From: Sinorhizobium fredii USDA 257
GTDB lineage: Bacteria; Pseudomonadota; Alphaproteobacteria; Rhizobiales; Rhizobiaceae
DNA: 64,000 nucleotides
Direction: 5' to 3'
Assembly (NCBI RefSeq): GCF_000265205.3
Contig: NC_018000.1
Location: 806,001-870,000 of the forward strand
Below are positions 51,813 through 61,179 of this stretch, in pieces (the first letter of the stretch is position 1; each line of letters starts with the position of its first letter). The notes under the pieces are model-generated. The model saw only the letters and a program-made list of their open reading frames with translations, made no database searches and was not told the origin of the DNA. Position numbers and translations under genes: made by a program.

Positions 51813-53816
51813 TTAGCCGATCTTGCCACCGCCCTGCTTGGTCACTGCGACCACGGCCGGGCGAACCGGCATGTCGTCGCGGAAGTCCGGCCAGCGCGTT
51901 GCCGGCTTCTCGTAAGTGGCGAGGCCGGCATCTCCGGGATGCTGCACGGCAAGGAAGAAGGTGTCGCTCGTCGGGTTGAAACTCGGTCCGCACATTTCGG
52001 CGCCGACCGGAACCCGGAAGAACAGCTTCGACGTGCCGCGGGCCTCACCTTCCGTATCGATCGCCCAGACACCGTCGGTGCGACCCGTCTCCTTTTCGTT
52101 GTTGCCGTCGGTCGATACCCACAGGCGGCCGTCCGCATCGATGGCGCAATTGTCCGGCATGCCGAACCAGCCGTTCTTCGTCGTCGCCGTCGAGAACGAG
52201 GCACCGACGTCGGCAACGCTCGGATCGCCGCATTTCAGCAGAACATCCCACTTGGACTTCGTCGATGCGAAATCGCCGTCGGTTTCGGTGATCTCGACGA
52301 TGTGGCCGAAGGCGTTCTTGGCGCGCGGATTGGCGGCGTCGATCTCGTCCTCCTTGCGCTTGGTATTGTTGGTCAGCATGACATAGACCTTGCCGGTCTT
52401 GGCATTCGGCTGGATGTCTTCCGGCCGGTCCATCTTGGTCGCGCCGAGCGCATCGGCGGCAAGCCGGGTATTGATCAGCACGTCGGCCTGCGAGGCAAAG
52501 CCGTTCTCGGCCGTCAGCGGGCCTTCGCCGTGGACGACCGGCATCCAGGTGACGGTGCCGTCCTCGTCGAATTTCGCCACGTAGAGCGTGCCGTCGTCGA
52601 AGAGGTCCAAGTTGGCGGCGCGGTCGTTCGGGTTGTAGGTTCCCTTGGTCACGAACTTGTAGACATAGTCGTAACGCTCGTCGTCGCCGCTGTAGAGGAC
52701 GACCCGGCCGTCCTTGTTTACGATCGATTCGCAGCCCTCATGCTTGAAGCGTCCGACGGCGGTGCGCTTCTTCGGCACGGAGGTCGGGTCCATCGGGTCG
52801 ACTTCGACGACCCAGCCGAAACGGTTCGCCTCGTTCGGGTCCTTCGATACGTCGAAGCGATCGTAGAATTTCGACCATTCATATTGGCCGCCCGGTGCTC
52901 CGAGGCGCTTCAGCTGCTTGAATTCCGGATGATCCTCGGCGAGTTCGCCGCCGAAATAGCCGTTGAAGTTTTCCTCGGCCATCATGTAGGTGCCCCAGGC
53001 GGTAACGCCGCCGGCGCAATTGTTGATGGTGCCGAAGACCTTCTTGCCGGTCGGATCGGCGGCGGTCTTTACGCGGTCATGGCCGGCCACCGGACCGGAA
53101 AGCTGCATCTCGGTGTTGACCGTGATGCGGCGGTTGTACTTGCCGTCGAGAACCGGCTGCCATTTGCCGTCCACCTTGCGGATCTCGATGACCGTGCCGC
53201 CATGGGCGGCCATTTCGATGTCGACCAGTTCCTTGGTGTATTCGCCGAGAACGACCTTGTCTTCCTCCTTGCCGTCCTCCGTCACTTTTTCGACGCGCGC
53301 GAAGTTGGGGAACATGATCTCGGCATTCGTGTATTCGTGGTTGACGACCAGCAGGCCGTGGTCCGGACTGCCGTCGAGCGGGATGAAGCCGACATAATCG
53401 TTGTTGTAGCCGAACTGGCGGTTCTGCGCTTCGGCCGTCTGCTTGAGCGGATCGAATTCCGGGCTGTCGGCGAAGATCTTGTCGCCCCAGCGCAGCAGGA
53501 TGTCGGCGTCGTATCCTTCGGCGACGTGATGCGTCTCGTCGACGCCGGCCTCGATCTCCTTGAAGCCGAAGCGCGAGGCGCTGCCGCTGGCCCGTGCTTC
53601 GTCGGCCGAGAGCAGCGCAAGCGGGCTGACCGTCGTGGAAATGGCCGCCACCGCGAGCGATCCGCCAAGGAACGACCGGCGCGAGAAGCGGCGATTGATG
53701 ATGTCGCCCATGGTCGGATTGGTGGAACAGTTCTGGCCGATGTCCTCCTGTTCCTCCCTGCGTTCCGTCAGCGTCCTGAATTCGGTTTCTTCCGTCGAGC
53801 CGAGATGCTTGTCCAT
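51813..53816 (-). CDS. phoX: PhoX-family alkaline phosphatase
   Basis: Periplasmic calcium/iron phosphatase (DUF839/PF05787), 667 residues. The Tat signal is late: RRFSRRSFLGGSLAVAAIST begins near residue 43, with the twin-arginine motif SRRSFLG and cleavage near ADEARA. The beta-propeller has YVGFIPLDGSPDHGLLVVNH, VLNG-type acidic repeats and C-terminal DNCAIDADGRLWVSTDGN. Members release phosphate from organic monoesters. A consensus PHO box lies 74 bp upstream, so induction by phosphate starvation through PhoB is expected. Confidence 0.93.
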   Translation of the reverse strand: MDKHLGSTEETEFRTLTERREEQEDIGQNCSTNPTMGDIINRRFSRRSFLGGSLAVAAISTTVSPLALLSADEARASGSASRFGFKEIEAGVDETHHVAEGYDADILLRWGDKIFADSPEFDPLKQTAEAQNRQFGYNNDYVGFIPLDGSPDHGLLVVNHEYTNAEIMFPNFARVEKVTEDGKEEDKVVLGEYTKELVDIEMAAHGGTVIEIRKVDGKWQPVLDGKYNRRITVNTEMQLSGPVAGHDRVKTAADPTGKKVFGTINNCAGGVTAWGTYMMAEENFNGYFGGELAEDHPEFKQLKRLGAPGGQYEWSKFYDRFDVSKDPNEANRFGWVVEVDPMDPTSVPKKRTAVGRFKHEGCESIVNKDGRVVLYSGDDERYDYVYKFVTKGTYNPNDRAANLDLFDDGTLYVAKFDEDGTVTWMPVVHGEGPLTAENGFASQADVLINTRLAADALGATKMDRPEDIQPNAKTGKVYVMLTNNTKRKEDEIDAANPRAKNAFGHIVEITETDGDFASTKSKWDVLLKCGDPSVADVGASFSTATTKNGWFGMPDNCAIDADGRLWVSTDGNNEKETGRTDGVWAIDTEGEARGTSKLFFRVPVGAEMCGPSFNPTSDTFFLAVQHPGDAGLATYEKPATRWPDFRDDMPVRPAVVAVTKQGGGKIG

Positions 53817-53889
53817 GTCATTCTCCCCTTTGAGGACGATAGAGGCGCCGTTGGTGGCCGGCGTCCATCGTCGCTCTATCAGCTAGCTC

Positions 53890-53907
53890 ATGACAGTTCT
53901 GCGACAG
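53890..53907 (-). promoter_or_regulatory. PHO box (PhoB site) of phoX
   Basis: On the minus strand CTGTCGC-AGAA-CTGTCAT, two 7-base repeats with a 4-base spacer, matching the alphaproteobacterial PHO box. It lies 74 bp before the phoX start. The remaining gap up to 54068 also holds the promoter of the DUF2339 gene; no gene was seen. Confidence 0.88.
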
Positions 53908-54068
53908 TTCGATGAAGAGATTACGGCTCCTCTGCCCGTTAGGAATACTTATCCCTCCGCCAAAGACCTGTGGTTGCGAGGACGAGGGTATTCAAGCGGG
54001 ATGTCTCCGCTGGCATTCCGGGGTAACTTGTGCGAATCGTTCACTGTCGTCGTGGTGTCGGGGGACCC

Positions 54069-56891
54069 ATGCTTGAGCTTATCGCCCTTGTTGCCTTTGC
54101 CGTGGCACTGGCCGCCTTCCTCGGCGGCCGCAGGACCGCAGGCCGGCTCGACGCCGAAATCGAGAGCCTCAAGGCGGAGATCGCCCGGCTCGCTCAACAA
54201 GGCCCTGCAGAGGTAGTGCCGGAACTTGCGGCCTCCGAGCGCAAGGAGGCTGAGGTTCCGACCGTGCCCGAGGTCGGGGAACAGGCGGTCCAGGGGCCGT
54301 GGTCGCAGGCACGCGAGGGGGCCCGTATCTTCGGCAGCACCCCGGCGGGCACAGAGGACGCCGGGACGGAGGCAAGCAGTGCGCCTGCCGACGTCGCGCC
54401 TGTTGCCGCGCGGCCCGCGGAGAGCCTTGAGAGCCGGATCGGCGGGCGCTGGCCGGTCTGGGTCGGCGGGCTTGCGCTGGCGCTCGGCGGCTTTTTCCTG
54501 GTGCAGTATTCGATCGATGCTGGGCTTTTGAGCCCGGTGGTCCGCCTGTCGCTGGCAGCGGTGTTCGGTCTGGTGCTCGGCGTCGCCGGCGAAGTGATCC
54601 GGCGTCGGGCGGTGCCGACGATTGCCGATCGGTTCCACAATGCGATGATTCCGGGGGTCTTGACCGCAGCCGGCGCCGTCACGCTGTTCGGGGTCGTTTA
54701 TGCCGCCTACGGCATCTATGGGTTCATCGGCACGACGATCGCCTTCGTGCTGCTGGCCATGATTTCGCTGGCGACGGTCGCCCTGTCGCTGCTACACGGT
54801 CAGGCGCTCGCCGGACTGGGCCTTCTCGCTTCGCTTCTGACGCCCCTGTTCGTCTCGACCGACAACCCGAGCCCCTGGGTGCTGTTCAACTTCCTTGCGA
54901 TCGCGTGGTTTGCGACGATTTCCGCTTCGCGTGTTCGCCAATGGACAGTGGTGCCGACATTGTCGAATGTGGGAGTGGGCCTCTGGGGTCTCGCCTATCT
55001 CGTCGGTTCAACGATACCGTTTCAGGCAATGCCGGTGATGGTGTGCCTGCTGGTGATGATTGCCGGCACGGCCCTGATCTGGCCAGGCAGCTTGCGGCGC
55101 GAAGCCGTCGCAGTGGAGACGGGCCAAAGCGCACCAATCGTAGCCGGGCGTTGGGAAAGACTGTTCACGCCGCCCCATGCAGCGATCTCGATCTCGGCGG
55201 CGATTGTGGCCACAATGCTCTCGCTCCTGTTCATCAGTCCGGCGCTCGAGGCTGCGCGCTTCCCGATCGCCGAGTTCGTGATCGTCATCGCGGCCCTTGG
55301 CGCCCACGGTGCCTTGAGGCAAACGGCCGCTTACCCCGCGCTGCTTGCGGCCTTCGGCGCCATCGCCGGCACGTGGACCCTGACCGCGCTTAGCGGCATA
55401 TTCGCCTATCTCGACCCGACGCTGGCGACGCCGGAGATTGTCGTTCCCGGCCGGACGGCCATGCTGACGGCGATGATCCTGGCGGCACTTTTCCTCCTGC
55501 TTGCGTCGGCCGTGCTTTCGCGGCTCGCCGAACAGCGACATTTTGCGATTCTTTGGGCCGGCATCGCTGCCGTCGTGCCGGGCACCCTCATCGGCATGTC
55601 GTTCCTGATGACGGGTAATTTGGCCTTTGACCTGCCGCATGGGCTTGCCGCCTTTGCGGGCGGACTGTTCCTCCTTGCCCTCGTCGAGTGGCTCTCCCGC
55701 CGCTACGCCGAAACGGCGGAAGTCGATCTTGCCGCCGGTCTTCTGGCGCTGGGCTCCTTCGGCCTCGTGGTCATCGGCCTGCATGCTTGGACGGACGGGC
55801 TGGTCACGACACTTGCTATCGCGCTTCTCGGCACGGGGTACACTTTTGCAACGCGTGTCCGCTCCTGGCCGGTTCTGCCTTGGGTGACAGTCGCTTCCGC
55901 CATCGTCGTCCTGGCGCGGATTGCCTGGGAGCCAACAATCGTCGGCCCCGGCAGTCTGGGGACAACGCCGGTCTTCAATGCGCTTCTGCCGGGTTACGGC
56001 ATTCCGGCATTGCTGCTCGTCTTCTGCGCCTATTTCCTTCGTGCTTCACCGGATCCCCGCGTACGCAACCTGCTGCAGGCGCTCGCAAGCCTGTTCGTGC
56101 TCCTGACGCTCGCGATTCTCGTTCGCCATGCGATGAACGGCGGCGTGCTCGACAGTTCCGTTCCAACGCTCGGCGAGCAGGCGATCTATACGCTGCTTGC
56201 CATCGGCGCCTCCGGCATCTTCATGACGCTCGACGGGAGATCGCCAAGCCCGGTGTTCCGCTATGGCGGCATGGTCCTCGGCGTGCTCTCGATGCTGTCG
56301 GTGCTCTCGGCACATCTCGTGGGGCTGAATCCTTATTTCAGCGGCGAGTTGCTCGGCAGCATTCCTTTCTTCGACCTGCTCTTCATCGGCTATCTGCTGC
56401 CCGCCATTGGCTATGGAGGCCTCGCCTGGTATGCGCGCGGCAGGCGCCCGCAGGCCTATGTCATGGCGCTTGCGGTGAGCGGCGCGGTGCTTGCCTTCGG
56501 CTGGGCGACTTTGAGCGTGCGCCGCTTCTGGCAGGGGGAGAGCGTTGCCGACTGGAAAGGCTTCCTGCAAGGAGAGACCTACACCTATTCGGTGGTCTGG
56601 CTGGTGCTCGGCGTTCTGCTCCTCGTGGCGGGCTCGCGCTTCAACGCAAAGAGCATCCGCATCGCCTCGGCCGTTCTGGTCTTCATTGCCGTGCTCAAGG
56701 TCTTTCTCGTCGATATGTCGAATCTCGAGGGCTTCCTGCGGGCACTCTCCTTCATCGGCCTCGGCGGCGTGCTGATCGGCATCGGGCTTTTCTACCAAAA
56801 GATACTCTCGAGCAGCGGGAACGGTTCGGTTGATCCGCCCGGATCGATCGCGACTGCGGCAGAGCCAAAACAGGGAGCGAGCCAAGCATGA
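54069..56891 (+). CDS. DUF2339 polytopic membrane protein
   Basis: Very large membrane protein of 940 residues. One N-terminal helix (MLELIALVAFAVALAAFLGG) is followed by a coiled, acidic linker of about 110 residues, then more than twenty consecutive hydrophobic helices starting at WPVWVGGLALALGGFFLVQY. The family is widespread in proteobacteria and of unknown function. ATG 54069 removes 13 non-conserved residues from the longest frame. The stop overlaps the HD-domain gene (ATGA), so the two are co-translated. Confidence 0.85.
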   Translation: MLELIALVAFAVALAAFLGGRRTAGRLDAEIESLKAEIARLAQQGPAEVVPELAASERKEAEVPTVPEVGEQAVQGPWSQAREGARIFGSTPAGTEDAGTEASSAPADVAPVAARPAESLESRIGGRWPVWVGGLALALGGFFLVQYSIDAGLLSPVVRLSLAAVFGLVLGVAGEVIRRRAVPTIADRFHNAMIPGVLTAAGAVTLFGVVYAAYGIYGFIGTTIAFVLLAMISLATVALSLLHGQALAGLGLLASLLTPLFVSTDNPSPWVLFNFLAIAWFATISASRVRQWTVVPTLSNVGVGLWGLAYLVGSTIPFQAMPVMVCLLVMIAGTALIWPGSLRREAVAVETGQSAPIVAGRWERLFTPPHAAISISAAIVATMLSLLFISPALEAARFPIAEFVIVIAALGAHGALRQTAAYPALLAAFGAIAGTWTLTALSGIFAYLDPTLATPEIVVPGRTAMLTAMILAALFLLLASAVLSRLAEQRHFAILWAGIAAVVPGTLIGMSFLMTGNLAFDLPHGLAAFAGGLFLLALVEWLSRRYAETAEVDLAAGLLALGSFGLVVIGLHAWTDGLVTTLAIALLGTGYTFATRVRSWPVLPWVTVASAIVVLARIAWEPTIVGPGSLGTTPVFNALLPGYGIPALLLVFCAYFLRASPDPRVRNLLQALASLFVLLTLAILVRHAMNGGVLDSSVPTLGEQAIYTLLAIGASGIFMTLDGRSPSPVFRYGGMVLGVLSMLSVLSAHLVGLNPYFSGELLGSIPFFDLLFIGYLLPAIGYGGLAWYARGRRPQAYVMALAVSGAVLAFGWATLSVRRFWQGESVADWKGFLQGETYTYSVVWLVLGVLLLVAGSRFNAKSIRIASAVLVFIAVLKVFLVDMSNLEGFLRALSFIGLGGVLIGIGLFYQKILSSSGNGSVDPPGSIATAAEPKQGASQA

Positions 56892-57544
56892 CGCGCCTTC
56901 ACGAACTGGCCGCCGCCTTCGCGCCGCATGACGAGCTTGCCGGCCAGCTTCTGCCGCATGCATTCTCCGGCGACGATGGCTCCCATGACGCCGCCCACCT
57001 CATCCGCGTCTGGAAGAACACGGCGCGCATACAGGCGGAGGAGGGCGGCGACAGCCGCCAGCTCGCGGCCGCCGTCCTGCTGCACGATTGCGTCGCCGTC
57101 GCGAAGAATTCGCCGTCGCGGGCAGGCGCATCGCGGCTGGCCGCCGAAAAGGCATGGCAGATTCTGGACGGCTTGCGCTGGCGTACGCTGGAAATTTCTG
57201 CTGTTGCCCATGCCATTCTGACCCACAGCTTTTCGGCCAACATGGCGCCCGAGACGCTTGAAGCGAAGATCCTGCAGGACGCGGATCGGCTCGATGCCAT
57301 TGGCATGGTCGGCGCCGCGCGCTGTTTCTACATTGCCGGTCGTATGGGAAGCGGCCTCTATGACCCGCTCGATCCCTTGGCCGAGGACAGGCCGCTCGAC
57401 GACAAGGCCTTTGCGATCGACCACTTCGAAACGAAGCTCTTCCGTCTCGTCGACGGATTCCAGACTGCTGCAGGGCGTCGCCTGGCGCTGGAGCGACAAA
57501 CGCGGCTGCGCGGCGTGCTTGCCATGCTGCTCGATGAAATCTAA
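56888..57544 (+). CDS. HD-domain phosphohydrolase
   Basis: Cytoplasmic protein of 218 residues with a complete HD domain: DGSHDAAHLIRVWKNT (first His), AAVLLHDCVAV (His-Asp pair) and ILQDADRLDAIG (last Asp). It belongs to the small uncharacterised HD group (YedJ-like). A nucleotide substrate is likely but unknown. Its start overlaps the DUF2339 gene stop. Confidence 0.88.
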   Translation: MTRLHELAAAFAPHDELAGQLLPHAFSGDDGSHDAAHLIRVWKNTARIQAEEGGDSRQLAAAVLLHDCVAVAKNSPSRAGASRLAAEKAWQILDGLRWRTLEISAVAHAILTHSFSANMAPETLEAKILQDADRLDAIGMVGAARCFYIAGRMGSGLYDPLDPLAEDRPLDDKAFAIDHFETKLFRLVDGFQTAAGRRLALERQTRLRGVLAMLLDEI

Positions 57545-57621
57545 CTGTTTCAGCATGTTGCAGCCACGCGATGAATCGGATCGCGAGCGACCTGAATCGA
57601 TCTCTGAACTTGGAAAACGCG

Positions 57622-58473
57622 ATGAAAGTCACCGGCCTCAATATCCACCCCTTGAAAAGCGGTCGCGCCGTGCCGCAAACGGCCGTGACGGTCAATCTCG
57701 ACGGGTTGGCAGGCGACCGGCGATTCATGGTCGTCGAGCCCGATGGCCAGTTCATCACCCAGCGCGAGTTGCAGGCGCTGGCCCAGGTCGAAGCGACACA
57801 TATCGACGGCGGCGTTCAACTGAAGATGCATGGCAACGAAATCTCCGTCCGCTTCGATCCGGATAGCCGGCTCGCTGTCCGGGTCTGGTCAAGCGACGTG
57901 AATGCAGCCGTTGCCGACGACGCCGTGAATGAGGAGCTGTCGGCCTGGTTCGGGCGTCCGGTCAAGCTCGTGCATATGGACGAGGAGGCCGAGCGCTTCG
58001 TTGGCGCCGAATGGGCCGGTATCGCGGCGCCGGTCGGCTTTGCCGACGGCTTCCCGGTGCTGATCACGACGACCGGTTCGTTAGTCGATCTCAATCGAAC
58101 CCTCGTCGAGAAGGACCAAGTGCCGGTCGGCATGGAGCGCTTCCGCACCAACATCCTCATCGACTGCGAGGAGCCTTGGGCGGAGGACCTGTGGGAAAGC
58201 GTGGAGATCGCCGGCATCACCTTCGATCTCGTCAAGCCCTGCGCTCGATGCATCATGACCACTCAGGACCAGATGACCGGTGAACGCATTGGTGGCAATC
58301 CGATTCAGGGGCTTGCGGAAAAGCGCATGTCCGCGGATCGCCGCGTGCCGGGCGTGCTCTTCGGCTGGAATGCCGTGCCAAGGGGCGAGGGGATCGTCAG
58401 GATCGGCGACGAGGCGAGGGTGGTTCGCCGGCGTACCGAACGCTGGCCGATGAAGATACGCAGCATCGGTTGA
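57622..58473 (+). CDS. MOSC-domain protein (YcbX-like)
   Basis: Molybdenum-cofactor-binding protein of 283 residues. The N-terminal beta-barrel reads VTGLNIHPLKSGRAVPQTAV; the MOSC domain has RFRTNILIDCEEPWAEDLWE and the molybdenum-ligating cysteine in DLVKPCARCIMTTQDQMTGE. YcbX-type enzymes reduce N-hydroxylated compounds with a CysJ or similar partner; here no ferredoxin domain is fused. ATG 57622 is the conserved start. Confidence 0.88.
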   Translation: MKVTGLNIHPLKSGRAVPQTAVTVNLDGLAGDRRFMVVEPDGQFITQRELQALAQVEATHIDGGVQLKMHGNEISVRFDPDSRLAVRVWSSDVNAAVADDAVNEELSAWFGRPVKLVHMDEEAERFVGAEWAGIAAPVGFADGFPVLITTTGSLVDLNRTLVEKDQVPVGMERFRTNILIDCEEPWAEDLWESVEIAGITFDLVKPCARCIMTTQDQMTGERIGGNPIQGLAEKRMSADRRVPGVLFGWNAVPRGEGIVRIGDEARVVRRRTERWPMKIRSIG

Positions 58474-58533
58474 GCCGCAGCCACGACCTCGCGGCCATCA
58501 ATTCCTGTGATTGTATCGTCAATAAATTTGGCT

Positions 58534-58555
58534 TTGCGCAGATTGTGCGCCGCAA
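58534..58555. promoter_or_regulatory. TTGCGCA-GATTG-TGCGC inverted repeat upstream of the MFS gene
   Basis: Arms GCGCA / TGCGC (58536-58540, 58546-58550) with outer symmetry TTG...CAA, 33 bases before the MFS start. Candidate operator; no regulator gene adjoins. Confidence 0.35.
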
Positions 58556-58587
58556 TAGGATGGCCCTCAAAAAAATAGGAGCTTCCT

Positions 58588-59820
58588 ATGTCCGCTGCCA
58601 CCCCACCCGCCAAGCATTCCACTGATCACCTGCCTTGGCTGATCATCGCCGCCGGTTCCATGATCGCCATGCTGACCTTCGGTCCCCGCTCGGCCATGGG
58701 CTTCTTCCAATTGCCGATGCTCGCCGACACCGGCTGGGATCGAACGACCTTCGGTCTTGCCATGGCCATCCAGAATCTCTGCTGGGGCCTTGGCCAGCCG
58801 TTCTTCGGGGCATTGGCTGACAAGTTCGGCACCTGGCGCATGCTGGCGCTGTCCGGTCTTTTCTATTCCAGCGGTTTGTTCATCATGGCCTACGCCAATG
58901 CGCCGATCTGGTTGCATGTCGGCGGCGGCGTGCTCGTCGGTCTCGGCGTTGCCTCCGGTTCTTTCGGCATCGTGCTCTCGGCTTTTGCGCGCAATGTCGC
59001 GCCTCATCACCGTTCGTTCGTCTTCGGCATTGGTACGGCGGCGGGATCGGCCGGCATGTTCCTGTTCGCGCCGCTGAGCCAGGGGCTCATTTCCGCCTAT
59101 GGCTGGTCCGACAGTCTCGTCTATCTCGGCTTCCTGATGCTGCTCGTGCCGCTCTTCGCCCTTCCGTTGCGCGGCAATGCCATGTCCGGGCGGCATTCCG
59201 AAGCGCTGTCCAAGCAGACCGTCGGCGAGGCCATAAAGGAAGCTCTCGGACACAGGAGCTATCTGCTGCTCGTCTCCGGCTTCTTCGTCTGCGGCTATCA
59301 GGTCGCCTTCATCACCGCGCATTTCCCCGCCTATCTCGGCGACATCGGCATCGATGCGCGCTATGCGGTGATCGCGCTCGCCCTGATCGGCTTCTTCAAC
59401 ATCATCGGTTCGCTGTCGGCCGGTTTCATCAGCCAACGCTATTCGAAGCCGTATTTCCTTGTGTGGATCTACCTGGGTCGCTCGGTTGCCGTAGCGGCGT
59501 TCCTGCTTCTGCCCCAGTCGCCGACCTCTGTGGTCATCTTCGCGATCGTTATGGGCCTCTTGTGGCTGTCGACCGTTCCGCCGACCAACGCGCTGGTAGC
59601 GATCATGTTCGGCACGCGGCACCTCGGTCTGCTCGGCGGCATCGTTTTCCTCTCGCACCAGGTCGGTTCTTTCCTCGGCGTCTGGATGGGCGGCTATCTC
59701 TATGACCGCTTGGGATCCTACGATCCGGTCTGGTGGCTGGGGGTCGCGCTCGGCATCTTTGCGGCCATCGTCCATTGGCCGATCGAGGAGCGGGGCGTCG
59801 CTCGCCCGGCCTTGGCCTGA
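58588..59820 (+). CDS. MFS transporter
   Basis: Major facilitator permease of 410 residues with twelve helices. Motif A occurs as GALADKFGTWRMLALSGLFY after helix 2, and motif C-like GGVLVGLGVASGSFGIVLSA is at helix 4-5. Closest in style to oxalate/formate-antiporter-type or monocarboxylate MFS proteins; the substrate is not identifiable. AGGAGC precedes the ATG. Followed by a hairpin and then the nad operon. Confidence 0.85.
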   Translation: MSAATPPAKHSTDHLPWLIIAAGSMIAMLTFGPRSAMGFFQLPMLADTGWDRTTFGLAMAIQNLCWGLGQPFFGALADKFGTWRMLALSGLFYSSGLFIMAYANAPIWLHVGGGVLVGLGVASGSFGIVLSAFARNVAPHHRSFVFGIGTAAGSAGMFLFAPLSQGLISAYGWSDSLVYLGFLMLLVPLFALPLRGNAMSGRHSEALSKQTVGEAIKEALGHRSYLLLVSGFFVCGYQVAFITAHFPAYLGDIGIDARYAVIALALIGFFNIIGSLSAGFISQRYSKPYFLVWIYLGRSVAVAAFLLLPQSPTSVVIFAIVMGLLWLSTVPPTNALVAIMFGTRHLGLLGGIVFLSHQVGSFLGVWMGGYLYDRLGSYDPVWWLGVALGIFAAIVHWPIEERGVARPALA

Positions 59821-59831
59821 GAGATAAGTTC

Positions 59832-59860
59832 GATGCGTCCGACGATTTGTCGGGCGCATC
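59832..59860 (+). terminator. Hairpin after the MFS gene
   Basis: GATGCGTCCGAC / GTCGGGCGCATC (59832-59843, 59849-59860) with one mismatch and a five-base loop. No T-tract follows, so termination would be factor-assisted. Confidence 0.45.
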
Positions 59861-59920
59861 AGCCTTGAAATCTGTCACAAAACTTTCTAAATCAGTCGCC
59901 GCGGCTCAGCCGCTTTTGTT

Positions 59921-59950
59921 TTGACCTAATTATGCTCACTTTGAGCATAA
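59921..59950 (+). promoter_or_regulatory. nadA promoter with overlapping palindromic operator
   Basis: TTGACC (-35, 59921-59926), 18 bases, GCATAA (-10, 59945-59950). The perfect inverted repeat TTATGCTC-ACTTT-GAGCATAA (59930-59950) fills the spacer and the -10. Such placement fits a repressor of NAD synthesis. Rhizobiales use NadQ for nadABC, and this palindrome is a candidate NadQ site; regulator identity is inference. Confidence 0.65.
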
Positions 59951-59983
59951 AGGTGGCCGGAAACGGCGAGAGAGGAGATCTCG

Positions 59984-61063
59984 ATGACCAGTCTTGACCT
60001 TCGCGCGGGCGCAACAGCTGCCCCGGCTTTCCTGAGTGCCGCGGCGCGCTACGGTGTCATGGAAAGGCCGGACCTCGCCTTTACACCGGCGGTTGCCCGT
60101 GAGACCGAGCACCTCTACGAGAAGGTCAAGGACTTCATTCCGGCAATCGAGTGGGCGGCCTATGCACCCTATGTGCATGCGATCAACCGGCTGAAGAAGG
60201 AGCGCAACGCCGTCATCCTGGCGCACAATTACCAGACGCCGGACATCTTTCACTGCGTTGCCGACATCGTTGGCGATTCGCTGCAACTCGCCCGCGACGC
60301 CACCAAGGTCGATGCCGAGATCATCGTCCAGTGCGGCGTGCACTTCATGGCCGAGACGTCGAAGCTGCTCAATCCGGAAAAGACCGTGTTGATTCCCGAC
60401 GCCAAGGCCGGTTGCTCCCTGTCCGAGTCGATTACCGGCGCGGATGTGCGGCTGCTTAAGGAACGCTATCCCAGCGTGCCGGTCGTCACCTATGTCAACA
60501 CCTCGGCGGATGTGAAGGCGGAGACGGATATTTGTTGCACCTCGTCCAACGTGCTCGCCGTCGTCGAAAGTTTTGAATCCGACACCGTGCTCTGCATTCC
60601 GGACGAATATCTGGCGATGAACGTCGCGCGCCAGTCCAACAAGAAGATCCTGACCTGGAAGGGTCATTGCGAGGTGCACGAGCGCTTCACGGCGGCCGAG
60701 CTGCTCGCCTACAAGGATGCCAATCCGGGCATCGAGATCATCGGCCATCCAGAGTGCCATCCGGACGTGATCGAAGTCTGCGATTTCTCCGGCTCCACCT
60801 CGGGCATGATCAACTATGTCAAGGACAAGCGGCCGCAGCGCGTGCTGCTCGTCACCGAATGCTCGATGGCGTCCAATATCCAGGCGGAGGTGCAAGGCGT
60901 GGATTTCGTCAAGCCCTGCAATCTCTGTCCGCACATGAAGCGCATCACGCTGCCGAAAATCCTCGACAGCCTGCTCAACATGACGGAAGAGGTTCTGGTC
61001 GATCCGGCGATCGCCGACCGCGCGCGCCTTGCCGTCGAGCGCATGGTGAACCTCAAGCAGTAA
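59984..61063 (+). CDS. nadA: Quinolinate synthase
   Basis: 4Fe-4S enzyme making quinolinate from iminoaspartate and dihydroxyacetone phosphate; 359 residues. [20 protein letters not shown] is the first half-domain motif; cysteines occur in [18 protein letters not shown] and [14 protein letters not shown], including those expected to hold the cluster. GAGAGGAG precedes the ATG. First gene of nadA-nadB-nadC, behind the palindromic promoter. Confidence 0.96.
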   Translation: MTSLDLRAGATAAPAFLSAAARYGVMERPDLAFTPAVARETEHLYEKVKDFIPAIEWAAYAPYVHAINRLKKERNAVILAHNYQTPDIFHCVADIVGDSLQLARDATKVDAEIIVQCGVHFMAETSKLLNPEKTVLIPDAKAGCSLSESITGADVRLLKERYPSVPVVTYVNTSADVKAETDICCTSSNVLAVVESFESDTVLCIPDEYLAMNVARQSNKKILTWKGHCEVHERFTAAELLAYKDANPGIEIIGHPECHPDVIEVCDFSGSTSGMINYVKDKRPQRVLLVTECSMASNIQAEVQGVDFVKPCNLCPHMKRITLPKILDSLLNMTEEVLVDPAIADRARLAVERMVNLKQ

Positions 61064-61179
61064 TCTCGAGCGGAATGAGGAAAACTGCGCGCGGTTTTCA
61101 GCTCGCATCCCGTTCAAATTGACATGGCCGGGCCTTTCGCCCGGCGCTCATGCAAGGCCGTTGGAGGAGTTACCGAGCC

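Noticed and set aside
51780..53915. 711-aa plus-strand open frame
   Set aside because: Antisense to phoX; it runs through the phoX terminator and PHO box and has no domain.
58567..59859. 430-aa minus-strand open frame
   Set aside because: Antisense to the MFS transporter, with charged low-complexity composition.
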